From: Jeotgalicoccus nanhaiensis
GTDB taxonomy: Bacteria > Bacillota > Bacilli > Staphylococcales > Salinicoccaceae
Direction: 5' to 3'
Assembly (NCBI GenBank): GCA_004570955.1
Contig: SPPL01000003.1
Coordinates: 372,001 to 436,000, forward strand
Length of the DNA: 64,000 nucleotides
Part shown: positions 48,051-57,659 of the stretch, in pieces
Numbering within the stretch: the stretch's first letter is position 1
Layout of the letters: every line of letters starts with the position of its first letter
The notes under the pieces: model-generated
Seen by the model: only the letters and a program-made list of their open reading frames with translations
Told to the model about the DNA's origin: nothing
The model's database searches: none
Made by a program: the position numbers and the translations under genes

Positions 48051-48907
48051 CGATTCGATTTACAGATGTAAATGTAATTTATCACCGCAAGTCCCCGTTT
48101 GAATATCATGCATTAAAGAATATAAATACGACTTTTGAAAATGGGAAGTTCTACGGGTTGATCGGCCATACAGGGAGCGGTAAATCAACGCTGATTCAAA
48201 CGATGAACGGCTTGATTCTGCCGAGCTCCGGCACAGTGGAAACAGACGGCATTATACTTTCGAAAAAATCTAAGCAGAAGCTTATCCATCAGGCGAAGAT
48301 GAAGGTCGGCATGGTATTCCAGTTCCCTGAACATCAGCTGTTTGAAAGCACGGTGCTGAAAGATGTTATGTTTGGTCCGATGAATATGGGAATAGCGGAA
48401 GAAGCTGCAAGAGAGAAAGCTTGCTATTACCTTAAACTTCTCAATGTTCATGAATCGCTGCTTGAGAAAAGCCCGTTCGAACTTTCCGGCGGCCAGATGC
48501 GGAAAGTTGCAATCGCTGGAATACTTGCGATGGAACCGAATATCTTAATACTGGATGAACCGACGGCGGGACTCGATCCTTTAAGCCATGATGAAACGAT
48601 GCAGCTGTTTTATGATGTGTATAAAAAAATAGGTATTACAGTAATTTTAATTACACATGATATGAATGATGTGCTCGAATTTACTGATGAAGTAAAGGTG
48701 ATGTCACAGGGAGAGCTTGCAGGCGAAGGCAGAACAGCTGATATACTGACAGACCAGAACTTTATGGAACGGTACGATTTGGAAGTACCTCATGTTATTC
48801 AGCTGGCCCGGGATTTAAAAGAGAAGGGCATAGCATTGAATGGCACTCCGAAAAATACAGCTGAATTTATTCGGCTGTATGAGGACTGGAGGCGTAACAA
48901 TGCTTAG
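48047..48907 (+). CDS. ecfA2: ECF transporter ATPase A2
   Basis: This is the second ECF ATPase, with 286 residues. Walker A is GHTGSGKST, the signature is LSGGQMRKVAIAGILA and Walker B is ILILDEPTAGLDP. The longer C-terminus is typical of A2. Its end overlaps the ecfT start. Confidence 0.96.
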   Translation: MTIRFTDVNVIYHRKSPFEYHALKNINTTFENGKFYGLIGHTGSGKSTLIQTMNGLILPSSGTVETDGIILSKKSKQKLIHQAKMKVGMVFQFPEHQLFESTVLKDVMFGPMNMGIAEEAAREKACYYLKLLNVHESLLEKSPFELSGGQMRKVAIAGILAMEPNILILDEPTAGLDPLSHDETMQLFYDVYKKIGITVILITHDMNDVLEFTDEVKVMSQGELAGEGRTADILTDQNFMERYDLEVPHVIQLARDLKEKGIALNGTPKNTAEFIRLYEDWRRNNA

Positions 48908-49697
48908 TTCGATGCTGCTCGGCAGATATATTCCGGGAGACAGTATAGTCCATAGACTGGATCCGAGAGCTAAAATTATTTCGGTTATTCTGTTTATGAT
49001 TATCGTTTTCTTTGCAAATCATTGGGTCGGCTATAGTCTGCTGATACTGTTCGTTTTGTCGGTGACAAAACTTGCAGGTTTATCAATCAGATTTCTGTTT
49101 AACGGTTTAAAATTGATTTTTATTCTGCTGATATTTACCTTCCTGATGCATATCTTCTTAACCAAGGGCGGGACGGTGCTGGTTGACGGCGGATTCTTTA
49201 CAATCGAGTCCGAAGGGCTGATCACCGGTATCTACATTACAATCCGGCTGATACTTCTCGTAGTCATTACCACGCTGATGACGCTGACAACGAGTCCGAT
49301 TGAGCTGACAGATGCTATTGAAAAGCTGTGCAGGCCGCTGAAAGCCTTAAAAGTTCCTGTGCATGAGATTGCGATGATGATGTCGATTTCATTAAGATTC
49401 ATTCCGACGCTGATGGATGAGACAGAAAAAATAATAAAAGCACAGAGTGCGCGCGGATCGACTTTTATGACAGGAAATTTAAAACAGCGTATCAATGCAC
49501 TCGTTCCAATTTTTATACCTCTTTTTATGTCTGCATTTAAACGAGCGGAAGAAATGGCGATAGCGATGGAAGTCAGAGGTTATCAGGGCGAAGAAGGCAG
49601 GACACACTATCGTCTTCTGTCCTGGAGAACACGGGATACACTGGCACTGATCGTGCTTGTTTTATTCGGTACATTATTAATATTTGTAAGGCAGTGA
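48900..49697 (+). CDS. ecfT: ECF transporter transmembrane subunit T
   Basis: EcfT couples ATP hydrolysis to the substrate-binding S-component in the membrane. The 265 residues include 5-6 helices and the ATPase-contacting SARG motif in AQSARGSTFM, plus a second AMEVRGYQG motif. The ATG at 48900 with TGGAGG upstream is chosen over the longer frame. Confidence 0.95.
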   Translation: MLSSMLLGRYIPGDSIVHRLDPRAKIISVILFMIIVFFANHWVGYSLLILFVLSVTKLAGLSIRFLFNGLKLIFILLIFTFLMHIFLTKGGTVLVDGGFFTIESEGLITGIYITIRLILLVVITTLMTLTTSPIELTDAIEKLCRPLKALKVPVHEIAMMMSISLRFIPTLMDETEKIIKAQSARGSTFMTGNLKQRINALVPIFIPLFMSAFKRAEEMAIAMEVRGYQGEEGRTHYRLLSWRTRDTLALIVLVLFGTLLIFVRQ

Positions 49698-49702
49698 AAC
49701 TA

Positions 49703-50437
49703 ATGAGAGTGGCAGTTAATATTTCATATAACGGACGAAACTTCAGTGGATTCCAGTATCAACATGACTACCGCACGGTGCAGGGCACTGTGGAAAAACA
49801 GCTGAAACGGATGCACAAGGAGTTTGTCCGGATTCATGCATCATCAAGAACGGATGCGGGTGTGCATGCTTTGGAACAGTATTTCCACTTTGACACACCG
49901 ATAGATCTGCCGCCTGAAAAATGGAAATTCATTTTAAACAGAGCGATGCCGGATGACATATTGATTAATGATGTTAAAATCGCTGCTGATGACTTTCATT
50001 CACGCTTTGATGCGACGGGGAAGACTTACCGTTATAAAGTCTACACAGGCACTAAGAACCCTTTTTACGATGGTTTAAAGACACATTACCCGTATGAACT
50101 GGATGCTCTGCTGATGGAAGAGGCGATGCAGCCGTTTATCGGCACGCATGACTTCACGACATTTTCCAGTGCCAAGGCGGAAATTAAAAATAAAGTTCGG
50201 ACTATTAAAGACTTTAAAGTTATCGAAACAGCAGACGGGTTTGAATTTCTGATTACCGGCACCGGTTTCCTTTATAATATGGTGCGGGTAATCACAGCTT
50301 ATGTTCTCGAATGCGGCAGAGGTATCAGAAAACCTGATACTTTAAACATGATTGCCAAAAAAGACAGAACGGTGATTCCTAAAACCGCACCGGCAGAAGG
50401 TCTTTATCTGGAAAAAGTTTGGTATGAAAAGCTGTAG
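49703..50437 (+). CDS. truA: tRNA pseudouridine synthase A
   Basis: TruA makes pseudouridine at positions 38-40 of the tRNA anticodon arm. It has 244 residues, and the catalytic aspartate is D51 in SSRTDAGVHAL. The ATG at 49703 is preferred (AAGG about 11 bases upstream); a GTG at 49694 overlapping the ecfT stop is the alternative. Confidence 0.95.
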   Translation: MRVAVNISYNGRNFSGFQYQHDYRTVQGTVEKQLKRMHKEFVRIHASSRTDAGVHALEQYFHFDTPIDLPPEKWKFILNRAMPDDILINDVKIAADDFHSRFDATGKTYRYKVYTGTKNPFYDGLKTHYPYELDALLMEEAMQPFIGTHDFTTFSSAKAEIKNKVRTIKDFKVIETADGFEFLITGTGFLYNMVRVITAYVLECGRGIRKPDTLNMIAKKDRTVIPKTAPAEGLYLEKVWYEKL

Positions 50438-50454
50438 AAATTATCTTGAAAACA

Positions 50455-50483
50455 TTGACTTTATGAAGGTTAAATTATATAAT
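50455..50483 (+). promoter_or_regulatory. Promoter of rplM-rpsI
   Basis: TTGACT (50455-50460), 17 bases, and TATAAT (50478-50483). The transcript would have a leader of about 125 bases before rplM. Confidence 0.8.
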
Positions 50484-50489
50484 AATTAA

Positions 50490-50600
50490 CGGTACATTTT
50501 TATATCCATCCATGATTAATAGGCCCCGGAAACTTATTAGGATTATGAATATAAAAAGACAAAAACGACAAATTTAAAACGACAATAGAGAACAGATTTA
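50490..50600 (+). promoter_or_regulatory. Likely L13-type ribosomal leader before rplM
   Basis: The leader contains a GC-rich core (AGGCCCCGGAAAC) in AT-rich flanks, with TTAATAGG and TTATTAGGATTATGAA elements that can pair partly. L13 leaders are known before rplM in Bacilli, and placement and size fit. I did not build a full secondary structure. Confidence 0.5.
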
Positions 50601-50613
50601 GGAGGAAATTACT

Positions 50614-51051
50614 ATGCGTCAAACGTTTATGGCTAATGAGCAAAACATCGAACGTAAATGGTTTGTTGTAGATGCAGCAGGTAAAACTTTAGGCCGCTTA
50701 TCTACAGAAGTAGCAACAATTTTACGCGGGAAACATAAACCAACTTTCACACCTCACGTTGATTCAGGTGACTACGTTATCGTAATCAATGCAAGTGAGA
50801 TTGTGTTAACAGGTAAAAAAGAATCACAAAAAATCTACTACAGACATTCAGGTCATGTTGGTGGAATCAAATCAGTATCAGCTGGTGAATTAAGAGACAA
50901 AAACCCAATGAGATTATTAGAAACTTCTATCAAAGGAATGTTACCTAAGAATCCATTAGGACGTAAACAAGGCAAGAAATTATTTGTATACGGTGGAGCG
51001 GAACACCCACACGCAGCACAACAACCTGAAAACTACGAGTTACGTGGTTAA
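50614..51051 (+). CDS. rplM: 50S ribosomal protein L13
   Basis: L13 is an early 50S assembly protein. The 145 residues start [20 protein letters not shown] and include the [14 protein letters not shown] motif. AGGAGG precedes the ATG. Confidence 0.98.
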   Translation: MRQTFMANEQNIERKWFVVDAAGKTLGRLSTEVATILRGKHKPTFTPHVDSGDYVIVINASEIVLTGKKESQKIYYRHSGHVGGIKSVSAGELRDKNPMRLLETSIKGMLPKNPLGRKQGKKLFVYGGAEHPHAAQQPENYELRG

Positions 51052-51070
51052 GGACTAGGAGGGAAAACAT

Positions 51071-51463
51071 TTGGCTAAAGTAGAATATCAAGGAACTGGA
51101 CGTCGTAAGCACTCAGTTGCACGTGTACGTTTAGTACCAGGTGAAGGTAAAGTAACAGTTAACGGACGTGACATGAGAGATTATCTCCCATTTGAAAGCT
51201 TAATTTTAGATTTAAGCCAGCCATTCGCAGTTACAGAAACAGAAGGTAACTACGATGTATTGGTAAATGTTCACGGTGGTGGCTTCACAGGTCAGGCACA
51301 AGCAATCCGTCACGGTATTGCAAGAGCTTTACTTGAAGCAGATCCAGAACACCGCGGCACGCTGAAAAGAGCTGGACTCTTAACACGTGACCCACGTATG
51401 AAAGAACGTTACAAATACGGACTTAAGAAAGCCCGTCGTTCTCCACAGTTCTCAAAACGTTAA
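51071..51463 (+). CDS. rpsI: 30S ribosomal protein S9
   Basis: S9 touches P-site tRNA with its C-terminal tail, here [11 protein letters not shown]. The 130 residues start from a TTG after GGAGGG. It forms the usual operon with rplM and is closed by a terminator. Confidence 0.98.
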   Translation: MAKVEYQGTGRRKHSVARVRLVPGEGKVTVNGRDMRDYLPFESLILDLSQPFAVTETEGNYDVLVNVHGGGFTGQAQAIRHGIARALLEADPEHRGTLKRAGLLTRDPRMKERYKYGLKKARRSPQFSKR

Positions 51464-51478
51464 TATATCTATATATTC

Positions 51479-51512
51479 GAAACACTTCCCAGGAATGGGA
51501 AGTGTTTTCTTA
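51479..51512 (+). terminator. Terminator of rplM-rpsI
   Basis: AACACTTCCC pairs with GGGAAGTGTT around a 6-base loop, followed by a T-rich tail. Confidence 0.88.
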
Positions 51513-51651
51513 TTTTATAATCAAAGTAAAATGTCTCATTCCATCGAATAATCACTGCTTGGGAACTTTTAAATTTCAGCTGAAAATGCAAAGGAACTAA
51601 TGTTACAATTAACCAGTTACTATATATTTTAAGCTAAGGGGAGAGATTTTG

Positions 51652-52296
51652 ATGAAGAAATATTTATACTTTACTAGTATTGTTCTACTTCTTATTATAG
51701 CGGCATGCGGTAATGATGAAGTGAAAAAGGAACAAGAGACAGAAGAGAATGCTGAAACGAGCGAGGCGACTTCAGAGAATGAGGAAGACAACGTATCAGA
51801 AGAGAAGCTTGAACAGGGTGACACAGCTGATGAAGAAACTTCAGATGATGTTGAATATCGCCATCTAGGTGATACAGTTGAACTGGAAGAATCAATTATG
51901 ATTAATCAGCCTTACACATTAACAGTGAATGATTTTACATTGACAAGAGAGTTTAAAGGAAAGTCGATGGAAGAGTATCTTATAGGTTTTGAAGAAGATA
52001 CAGGATTTTATTTGGCTCTTGTAGATGTCACTGTGACTAATAATGGGGAAGAAGCATTTAAATTCGAAGAGAATTCAAATATTTCCTTGATGGAAAAAGA
52101 TCAGGAAGGCTTTAACTACATGGAAGAATATGCGATTGAAGAAGAATTGACCGCAGATATTAATCCAGGGGAGTCAGTCACTATGAAACTGCCGTTTGTA
52201 GTTAACGTCAATAATTCTGAAGGAAATTATTATTTCTATATAGATCCGCCAAGTTCGAAGTTCCATGAAGTATATGAATTGACGGAGCCAAAATAA
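51652..52296 (+). CDS. Lipoprotein with acidic linker and DUF4352-like domain
   Basis: The 214-residue protein has a lipobox (LIIAAC, lipidated C19). A Glu/Thr/Ser-rich linker follows to about residue 70. The C-terminal domain resembles the DUF4352/telokin-like beta-sandwich of Gram-positive lipoproteins (DTGFYLALVDVTVTNNGEEA, then NPGESVTMKLPFVV). It should sit on the outer face of the membrane, and the function is unknown. The linker composition matches that of the lipoprotein at 54455. The ATG at 51652 follows GGGGAGAG. Confidence 0.75.
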   Translation: MKKYLYFTSIVLLLIIAACGNDEVKKEQETEENAETSEATSENEEDNVSEEKLEQGDTADEETSDDVEYRHLGDTVELEESIMINQPYTLTVNDFTLTREFKGKSMEEYLIGFEEDTGFYLALVDVTVTNNGEEAFKFEENSNISLMEKDQEGFNYMEEYAIEEELTADINPGESVTMKLPFVVNVNNSEGNYYFYIDPPSSKFHEVYELTEPK

Positions 52297-52332
52297 AAAT
52301 AGACACCTCCAATTTTTGGAAGTGTCTATTTT
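52296..52332. terminator. Bidirectional terminator
   Basis: AAAATAGACAC pairs with GTGTCTATTTT, with an inner TCCA/TGGA stem. It lies between the convergent lipoprotein and VOC genes. Confidence 0.8.
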
Positions 52333-52714
52333 ACTGCTCAATCAGCTGAATTAAATTGCCGCACGTATCGTTAAATACTGCGAGTTTTATCTCACCTGCA
52401 GCCTTCGGTTCCATCGTAAACTCAACGCCATGTGATTTTAAGCGCTTGAATTCTTCATCAATGTCATCTGTTCCGAACATCGTTGCGGGAATACCCTGCT
52501 GCATCAGGCTGTTCTGATAGTCTTGTGCTGCGATATTGTCATTGGGTTCCAGGACGAGTTCTGTCCCATTCTCATCGTCTTTTGAGACGACTGTAAGCCA
52601 TCTGAAATTACCTGCAGGTACGTCATGTTTCTTAATGAAACCGAGAATACTGGTGTAGAAGTTTAATGCTTTCTTCTGATCATCAACGAACAGGCTTGTA
52701 ACAATTATATTCAT
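52331..52714 (-). CDS. VOC (glyoxalase/bleomycin-resistance fold) protein
   Basis: The 127-residue protein has two beta-alpha-beta-beta-beta modules with the typical start (VTSLFVDDQKKALNFYTSILGF) and late E-x-L-V-L motif (GTELVLEPNDN). No substrate can be predicted. The ATG at 52714 is chosen with GAGGTG upstream. Confidence 0.85.
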   Translation of the reverse strand: MNIIVTSLFVDDQKKALNFYTSILGFIKKHDVPAGNFRWLTVVSKDDENGTELVLEPNDNIAAQDYQNSLMQQGIPATMFGTDDIDEEFKRLKSHGVEFTMEPKAAGEIKLAVFNDTCGNLIQLIEQ

Positions 52715-52850
52715 CACTGCACCTCATTTAATTAGAATCTACCTTAAGAATATAATACTTCGGGAGAAAAATGAAAGTATTGAGCACGTTAATCATTATT
52801 GATATTGTGGATGGTAAGTTGAGGACTAAAAATATTACGGGAGAGATGAT

Positions 52851-53531
52851 ATGTATAAAGCGGTTTTTTTGGATATCGATGATACAGTATTTAACTTTAA
52901 AAAATGCAGTGAGAGTGCGCTGAAGGGAACTTTTTCAACGCTCAATATCGAATATAACAAAGGTGTTTTTGAGTCGTTCGCAGAAATTGATGAGCGTTTA
53001 TGGAAACAGCAGAAAGAGGAAGTGCTGTCCGTTGCAGATGTAATGAATATAAGATTCAAAGAACTGTCTGAATCGCTGAATATGGATTTTGACAGCGATC
53101 TCGCCAAGGCACATTTTGGCAATTTACTCGGGGAGCAGCACATTATGGAACCAGGTATTGAAGAAATGCTTCGGAAAATATCAGCAGACTGTAAAATTTA
53201 TGCAGCTTCGAACGGTGTATTAACGATGCAGGAAAACAGACTGAAATTATCAGGACTGAAGCGGTACTTTACTGACTTGTTTGTATCTGATGATCTTGGT
53301 CATGCAAAACCGGATATCAGTTTCTTTACAAAAAGTATGAAAAGAGCCGATCTTTATCCAAATGAGATACTGATGGTCGGAGACAGTCTTGTTTCTGATA
53401 TTGCCGGTGCTCATAATGCCGGCATTGATTCGGTCTGGTACAATCCTTACAGGTTGGAAAATGATTCTCAGATTCAAGCTGATTATGAGATTAATCATCT
53501 GCATGATTTATCTTATTGTTTTAAGTCATAA
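52851..53531 (+). CDS. YjjG-type HAD nucleotidase
   Basis: The 226-residue HAD protein has motif I FLDIDDTVFNF (7-17), a C1 helical cap, motif II in AASNG and the acidic motif MVGDSLVSDIAGAHNAG. It best resembles YjjG noncanonical pyrimidine nucleotidases, which clear abnormal dUMP-like nucleotides. The call is by motif pattern and length. Confidence 0.8.
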   Translation: MYKAVFLDIDDTVFNFKKCSESALKGTFSTLNIEYNKGVFESFAEIDERLWKQQKEEVLSVADVMNIRFKELSESLNMDFDSDLAKAHFGNLLGEQHIMEPGIEEMLRKISADCKIYAASNGVLTMQENRLKLSGLKRYFTDLFVSDDLGHAKPDISFFTKSMKRADLYPNEILMVGDSLVSDIAGAHNAGIDSVWYNPYRLENDSQIQADYEINHLHDLSYCFKS

Positions 53532-53598
53532 GTTATCTTAAAGATGAAGAACGTGATAAAATTATATGTGAAATAAAAGAGTTAAAGGAGATTTCAAT

Positions 53599-54315
53599 AT
53601 GCAAAATATAAGCGGTAAAACAGCATTGATTACAGGAGCAGGCCGCGGTATTGGCCGTGCAACGGCTCTTGCTCTGGCAGCAGAGGGTGTAAATATCGGA
53701 CTGGTCGGCCGGTCGATTGAAAATCTTAAAAAAGTTCAGGAAGAGCTTAAAAGCTATGATGTTAAAACAGCAATCGCTGCAGCTGATGTTTCAGATATGG
53801 AAGCAATCACTTCAGCGGTAGAATCAATCCGAGGTGAATTAGGTGCAATTGATATTCTTCTGAATAACGCCGGTATTTCCAAATTCGGCAGCTTTATGGA
53901 ACTGACACCTGAAGAGTGGACGAACATTCTCAATGTTAATGTTAACGGCGTGTATTACACCACGCGCGCGGTACTGCCTGAGATGGTTGAGCGTAAGACA
54001 GGGGATATTATTAATATATCTTCTACAGCAGGACAAAAAGGCGGTCCGGTGACGAGTGCTTATTCTGCATCGAAAGCTGCAGTCATCGGCCTGAGTGAAT
54101 CACTGATGATGGAAGTGCGTAAGCACAATATCCGCGTAACGACATTAACGCCAAGTACAGTCGCGACAGATATGGCGGTTGAACTGAACTTAACAGACGG
54201 CAATCCAGAAAAAGTCATGCAGGCAGAAGATCTGGCTGAACTGATTGTTGCCCAGCTTAAATTAAATCCGCGTGTTGTACTGAAAAATGCAGGACTGTGG
54301 TCGAATAATCCGTAA
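53599..54315 (+). CDS. SDR-family 3-ketoacyl-ACP reductase-like oxidoreductase
   Basis: A classical 238-residue short-chain dehydrogenase with the cofactor motif [16 protein letters not shown], and the catalytic Ser and YSASKAA. The RS motif after the second strand (VGRSIENL) suggests NADPH. It is similar to FabG, but as a stand-alone gene it is probably a paralogue of unknown substrate. AAAGGAG precedes the ATG. Confidence 0.85.
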   Translation: MQNISGKTALITGAGRGIGRATALALAAEGVNIGLVGRSIENLKKVQEELKSYDVKTAIAAADVSDMEAITSAVESIRGELGAIDILLNNAGISKFGSFMELTPEEWTNILNVNVNGVYYTTRAVLPEMVERKTGDIINISSTAGQKGGPVTSAYSASKAAVIGLSESLMMEVRKHNIRVTTLTPSTVATDMAVELNLTDGNPEKVMQAEDLAELIVAQLKLNPRVVLKNAGLWSNNP

Positions 54316-54328
54316 AAATTCTATTGTT

Positions 54329-54370
54329 AAAAGGTTGTCTGATGAAAAATTCAGGCAGCCTTTTATTATT
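54329..54370 (+). terminator. Terminator of the SDR gene
   Basis: AAAAGGTTGTCTGA pairs with TCAGGCAGCCTTTT (with G-U pairs) around an A-rich loop, then T-rich sequence. Confidence 0.8.
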
Positions 54371-54454
54371 TTTTAGAAAATATGGGTATAGGTTAATAAT
54401 GCTACATACAGCCGCAGTGAATTTAAGGGGAATGGACAAGCAGGGGGAGAGGCT

Positions 54455-55396
54455 ATGAGATGGTTAATACTTATGCTGGCAGGTGCGTTTATTCTGACAG
54501 GGTGCAGTGATACGGACGAACCGCCGATTGACGAACCTGAAACTTCTGAGGCAGATACAGAAGAATCTGTGACTGAAGAGACGGAAACTACGGAGACAGC
54601 AGATGAAGAAGATGCTGAATCTGAAGAAGAATCTGATGAGACTGCCAGTGAGAATACGGAAAATGAATCTGAAACAGAAGAAGTGGAGGAAGCTGCAGAA
54701 CCGGTTGATGTAATGGAAGACACTGAACTTGCCAGCGGTTACTGGATAAATTACAGCGGTGAAGATGATGCCAGATCTTATATGACCCGCACTGAGCCGA
54801 TGGAATATAACCCGGAGAAGGATTATACGGTAACCGCTGCTTCTTACGTATCTTACTTTTACGGCAGTGAATTTATTAAAACAAATAACTACGGGCATGA
54901 CGGACCGCATATTATAGAACAGGTGCCTGAAGCGGACCGTATTATTGTCAGTTTCAATGAGCCGGAAAAGGACACGGTTCAGCTGATAAATGAAGGAAGG
55001 GAAGACGCATCAGCGGGTAATGAAGTAAATACTACTCCTGATGATCTGGTCGGACGCGGTAAACCGGTGGAAGAAGGAATGCAGGGTACGATCATGTTTG
55101 GGCAGGATTTTTTGTCAGGGGATGATGTATTTACCGGCGAACGAATCGATGACAAAGGTAACTTCGTTGAAGATGCTGATTATTATATAACAGGCGCATT
55201 GGAATATACACCTTCTGAAGATTATGTTATTACATCACCTGCTTATATCAGTTTTTATAACGGCAGGAGATTTATAGAAACTGTAGAAATTACAGCGGTG
55301 CCTGCATATCTGCCTGAAGTGAGTGGTGCAAATTATATTAATATCAGTTTCCACGATGATTATTTGTTTGAACTGAATATTATCGAACTCGACTAA
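54455..55396 (+). CDS. Lipoprotein with acidic linker and duplicated domain
   Basis: The 313-residue protein is not recognised. The signal ends in FILTGC (C17), followed by a Glu/Thr/Asp/Ser linker to about residue 90 with almost no basic residue. The exported part holds two similar segments, about 118-181 and 251-313, which share Y-x-P-x-x-D-Y-x-x-T-x-x-x-Y-x-S, Y-x-G-x-x-F-I-x-T and a late I-x-V/I-S-F. The second copy ends the protein. It appears to be an internal duplication of a small beta domain. It stands alone with GGGGAGAG upstream and a terminator after. Confidence 0.75.
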   Translation: MRWLILMLAGAFILTGCSDTDEPPIDEPETSEADTEESVTEETETTETADEEDAESEEESDETASENTENESETEEVEEAAEPVDVMEDTELASGYWINYSGEDDARSYMTRTEPMEYNPEKDYTVTAASYVSYFYGSEFIKTNNYGHDGPHIIEQVPEADRIIVSFNEPEKDTVQLINEGREDASAGNEVNTTPDDLVGRGKPVEEGMQGTIMFGQDFLSGDDVFTGERIDDKGNFVEDADYYITGALEYTPSEDYVITSPAYISFYNGRRFIETVEITAVPAYLPEVSGANYINISFHDDYLFELNIIELD

Positions 55397-55436
55397 AAGA
55401 AGCTCCTTTGAAGTTTTTTCAAAGGAGCTCTTGCTG
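55397..55436. terminator. Bidirectional hairpin terminator
   Basis: AGCTCCTTTGAA pairs with TTCAAAGGAGCT. The T tracts are modest on both sides (CTTG forward, TTCTTTT reverse), so it is probably shared by the convergent genes. Confidence 0.7.
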
Positions 55437-55443
55437 TGTGTAT

Positions 55444-55953
55444 TTATTTTGATAAGGCGATTTTAATATGGGCTAAATGATGTTCTTCATGCCATGCCAG
55501 CTTAGCAATTTTAGTGCCGACAGAAATTTCGCCATTGACCTGGTGTGTGAATACACGTGTTAACTGTTTTTCGGTCAAACTGTTTCCAAGCGCGATCACA
55601 TGTTCATTAATACCTTCCAATATTTTAAGAGAACTCTCTATAGGAAGTTTGCTGTCAGGCAGTTCTGCCCACTCATCCTGAATGAACTCCGGAACTTTTG
55701 GATTATCGTCCGTTAAAGCAAGCTTCAGGCGCTGATACATATTCAGCTGTGAATCAGCAATGTGATGAACGAGCTGACGCACAGTCCAGCTGCCTTCACG
55801 GTATGTTTTACTTAACTCCTCATCCGTCAGGGAAGCAACTTCATTGCGGAGACGTTCAGTATAAGTACTGATATCTTCCAGCCATTTTTGAATGTCGTTA
55901 AGCGTCACAGTCTCAGGAACCTGCAATTTACCGATAGGATATTTTACGTCCAT
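55444..55953 (-). CDS. YfiT-type DinB-fold bacillithiol transferase
   Basis: The 169-residue four-helix DinB-fold protein resembles B. subtilis YfiT: DVKYPIGKLQVPETVT at the start, SWTVRQLVHHIADSQLNMY with the metal-binding H63/H64, and WHEEHHLAHI near the end. Such enzymes use bacillithiol in detoxification and suit a bacillithiol-producing staphylococcal relative. The ATG at 55953 with GAGGGG upstream is chosen over the longer 190-residue frame. Confidence 0.85.
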   Translation of the reverse strand: MDVKYPIGKLQVPETVTLNDIQKWLEDISTYTERLRNEVASLTDEELSKTYREGSWTVRQLVHHIADSQLNMYQRLKLALTDDNPKVPEFIQDEWAELPDSKLPIESSLKILEGINEHVIALGNSLTEKQLTRVFTHQVNGEISVGTKIAKLAWHEEHHLAHIKIALSK

Positions 55954-56029
55954 ATTCAAACCCCTCACTTCTTCATGATATGAATCTACCTTACCATAAC
56001 AGCAGATATACATCATGATACGAACATAA

Positions 56030-56061
56030 AGAAAAGCTCTGGCCGTTGGGACAGAGCTTTT
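56030..56061 (-). terminator. Terminator of the NCS2 permease gene
   Basis: AAAAGCTCTG pairs with CAGAGCTTTT; on the minus strand a T run follows. Confidence 0.8.
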
Positions 56062-56068
56062 ACTTTAC

Positions 56069-57439
56069 TTATAATTTATTGACAGGTTCTTCTTTTTCAA
56101 TATTTTTACCAATATTGTTTGAGATAGTTGCACCGACCTTATCCCAATTCATTAAATTTTCCATTGCGATGGAAATTATCGTACCCATTAAGAGACCGCT
56201 TGATAATAACGGCTGAACATAGCCTGGAAGACTTGCGAATACCGAAGCGGGTACTGCCATAAGTACAAGCCCGAGAAACATCGGGATAGCTGCACGGTAA
56301 ATATTCAGGCTGTTGAATTCCACAAGTTTGAACCAGTCCCATGCAGAGCCGAAGAGTTGAACATATGAAACGAATAATACTGCACAACCGACGCTTAATG
56401 GAATCATCGTAAAGAATGAACCGAATTGAGGAATCACACCCATAATAAAGAACATTGCCGCACCGAAGATAAACGGCATACGCTCGTAAATTTTAGTCTG
56501 CTGAATAAAACCGATTGATGATACAAATGGAGAATAAGGCACCAATCCAAGGAATCCCGGAAGGATTGTCATAACACCGGTAATAGTAAATGAATTTCTG
56601 TAATCTTTGCTCGTTGAAGGTGAATCCGGATAAAGAGGATCTGTTCCTTTAATAGAGCCGTACTGTTTAGATAAGTTAAGCATACCTGTAATAACAACGG
56701 TTAAAATAATTCCGATATTCCATGCCGGCGAACCGAGCGGGAACCAGAATATTTCAAGAGAGCTTGCTGTTCCGCCTGTAAGCTGTGCATCAGAGCCGAA
56801 CAATAAGAGATAAGCTGGCCAGCCGACAATAATCCCAATCAGCATAGCGTACTGTGACAATTTATTGGAACCGCGAATCGTTAAAATAAGAACTAAGCTG
56901 ACAATAACAAATGACAAAATCGCAGGTCCAATTTGAATTTCTGTCGGGCCCTCTCCACCGCCAAACGGCAGACCGACCATGCCTTTGAAGAAGCTGATGC
57001 AAAGGGAAACGCCGAACAAGAGCATGAATACTCCCATAACACTTGGGTTAAATAATTTTTCTAAATAATATCCAAAACCTGTTAAACCGATAATTACTGT
57101 AAGAATTCCTGTAATAATTAAGCCGGTTGCGATACTGCCGCCCACTTCTGCAATAGGCATTCCATGCGCTGCTGCAAGTGAAGATAAGGCGAGAAGTACG
57201 CCCCACCACAGTCCGGATGGGCCGTCCATAATCGGTCTTCTATGCCCGATAAATACCTGTAACAGACATGCGATTCCGCCAAGTATAAATGAAAATTGCA
57301 TTGTACTGACAATTTCCGCCTGGGATAAATTAAAAGCTGCGCCCATGGTAATCGGCACAACAACTGTGTTGATAAATATATACATTAACCATTGAAGGCC
57401 GCCAAGCCAGTTATCGACATTTTTGAAATACTTAGTCAT
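56069..57439 (-). CDS. NCS2-family purine/pyrimidine permease
   Basis: The 456-residue membrane protein has about 12-14 helices and NCS2 landmarks: an early GGLQWLMYIFINTVVVP stretch, GHRRPIMDGPSGLWWG and the late GLVPYSPFVSSIGFIQQTKI. It resembles YwdJ-like permeases more than UraA or PbuX. The substrate is a nucleobase but is not resolved. It is one of three nucleobase-type carriers in the window. Confidence 0.83.
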   Translation of the reverse strand: MTKYFKNVDNWLGGLQWLMYIFINTVVVPITMGAAFNLSQAEIVSTMQFSFILGGIACLLQVFIGHRRPIMDGPSGLWWGVLLALSSLAAAHGMPIAEVGGSIATGLIITGILTVIIGLTGFGYYLEKLFNPSVMGVFMLLFGVSLCISFFKGMVGLPFGGGEGPTEIQIGPAILSFVIVSLVLILTIRGSNKLSQYAMLIGIIVGWPAYLLLFGSDAQLTGGTASSLEIFWFPLGSPAWNIGIILTVVITGMLNLSKQYGSIKGTDPLYPDSPSTSKDYRNSFTITGVMTILPGFLGLVPYSPFVSSIGFIQQTKIYERMPFIFGAAMFFIMGVIPQFGSFFTMIPLSVGCAVLFVSYVQLFGSAWDWFKLVEFNSLNIYRAAIPMFLGLVLMAVPASVFASLPGYVQPLLSSGLLMGTIISIAMENLMNWDKVGATISNNIGKNIEKEEPVNKL

Positions 57440-57659
57440 ACTTTATGTCACACCATTTCATATTTAATTTATTTTAATATCTACTCTATAATAATGTGGG
57501 CTGTATAAAAAAACATTGTCTAAAACAGATAAATTGAGAATGGTTTTTATCGTAAATTATCAAAACAAAGAAGGGGAAAATCAGAAGAACAGATTTCCGG
57601 AGAAAAGAATAAAGAATATTTGCTATAATTGAGTTTAAATGAAAAGGCAGTGATGTTTT

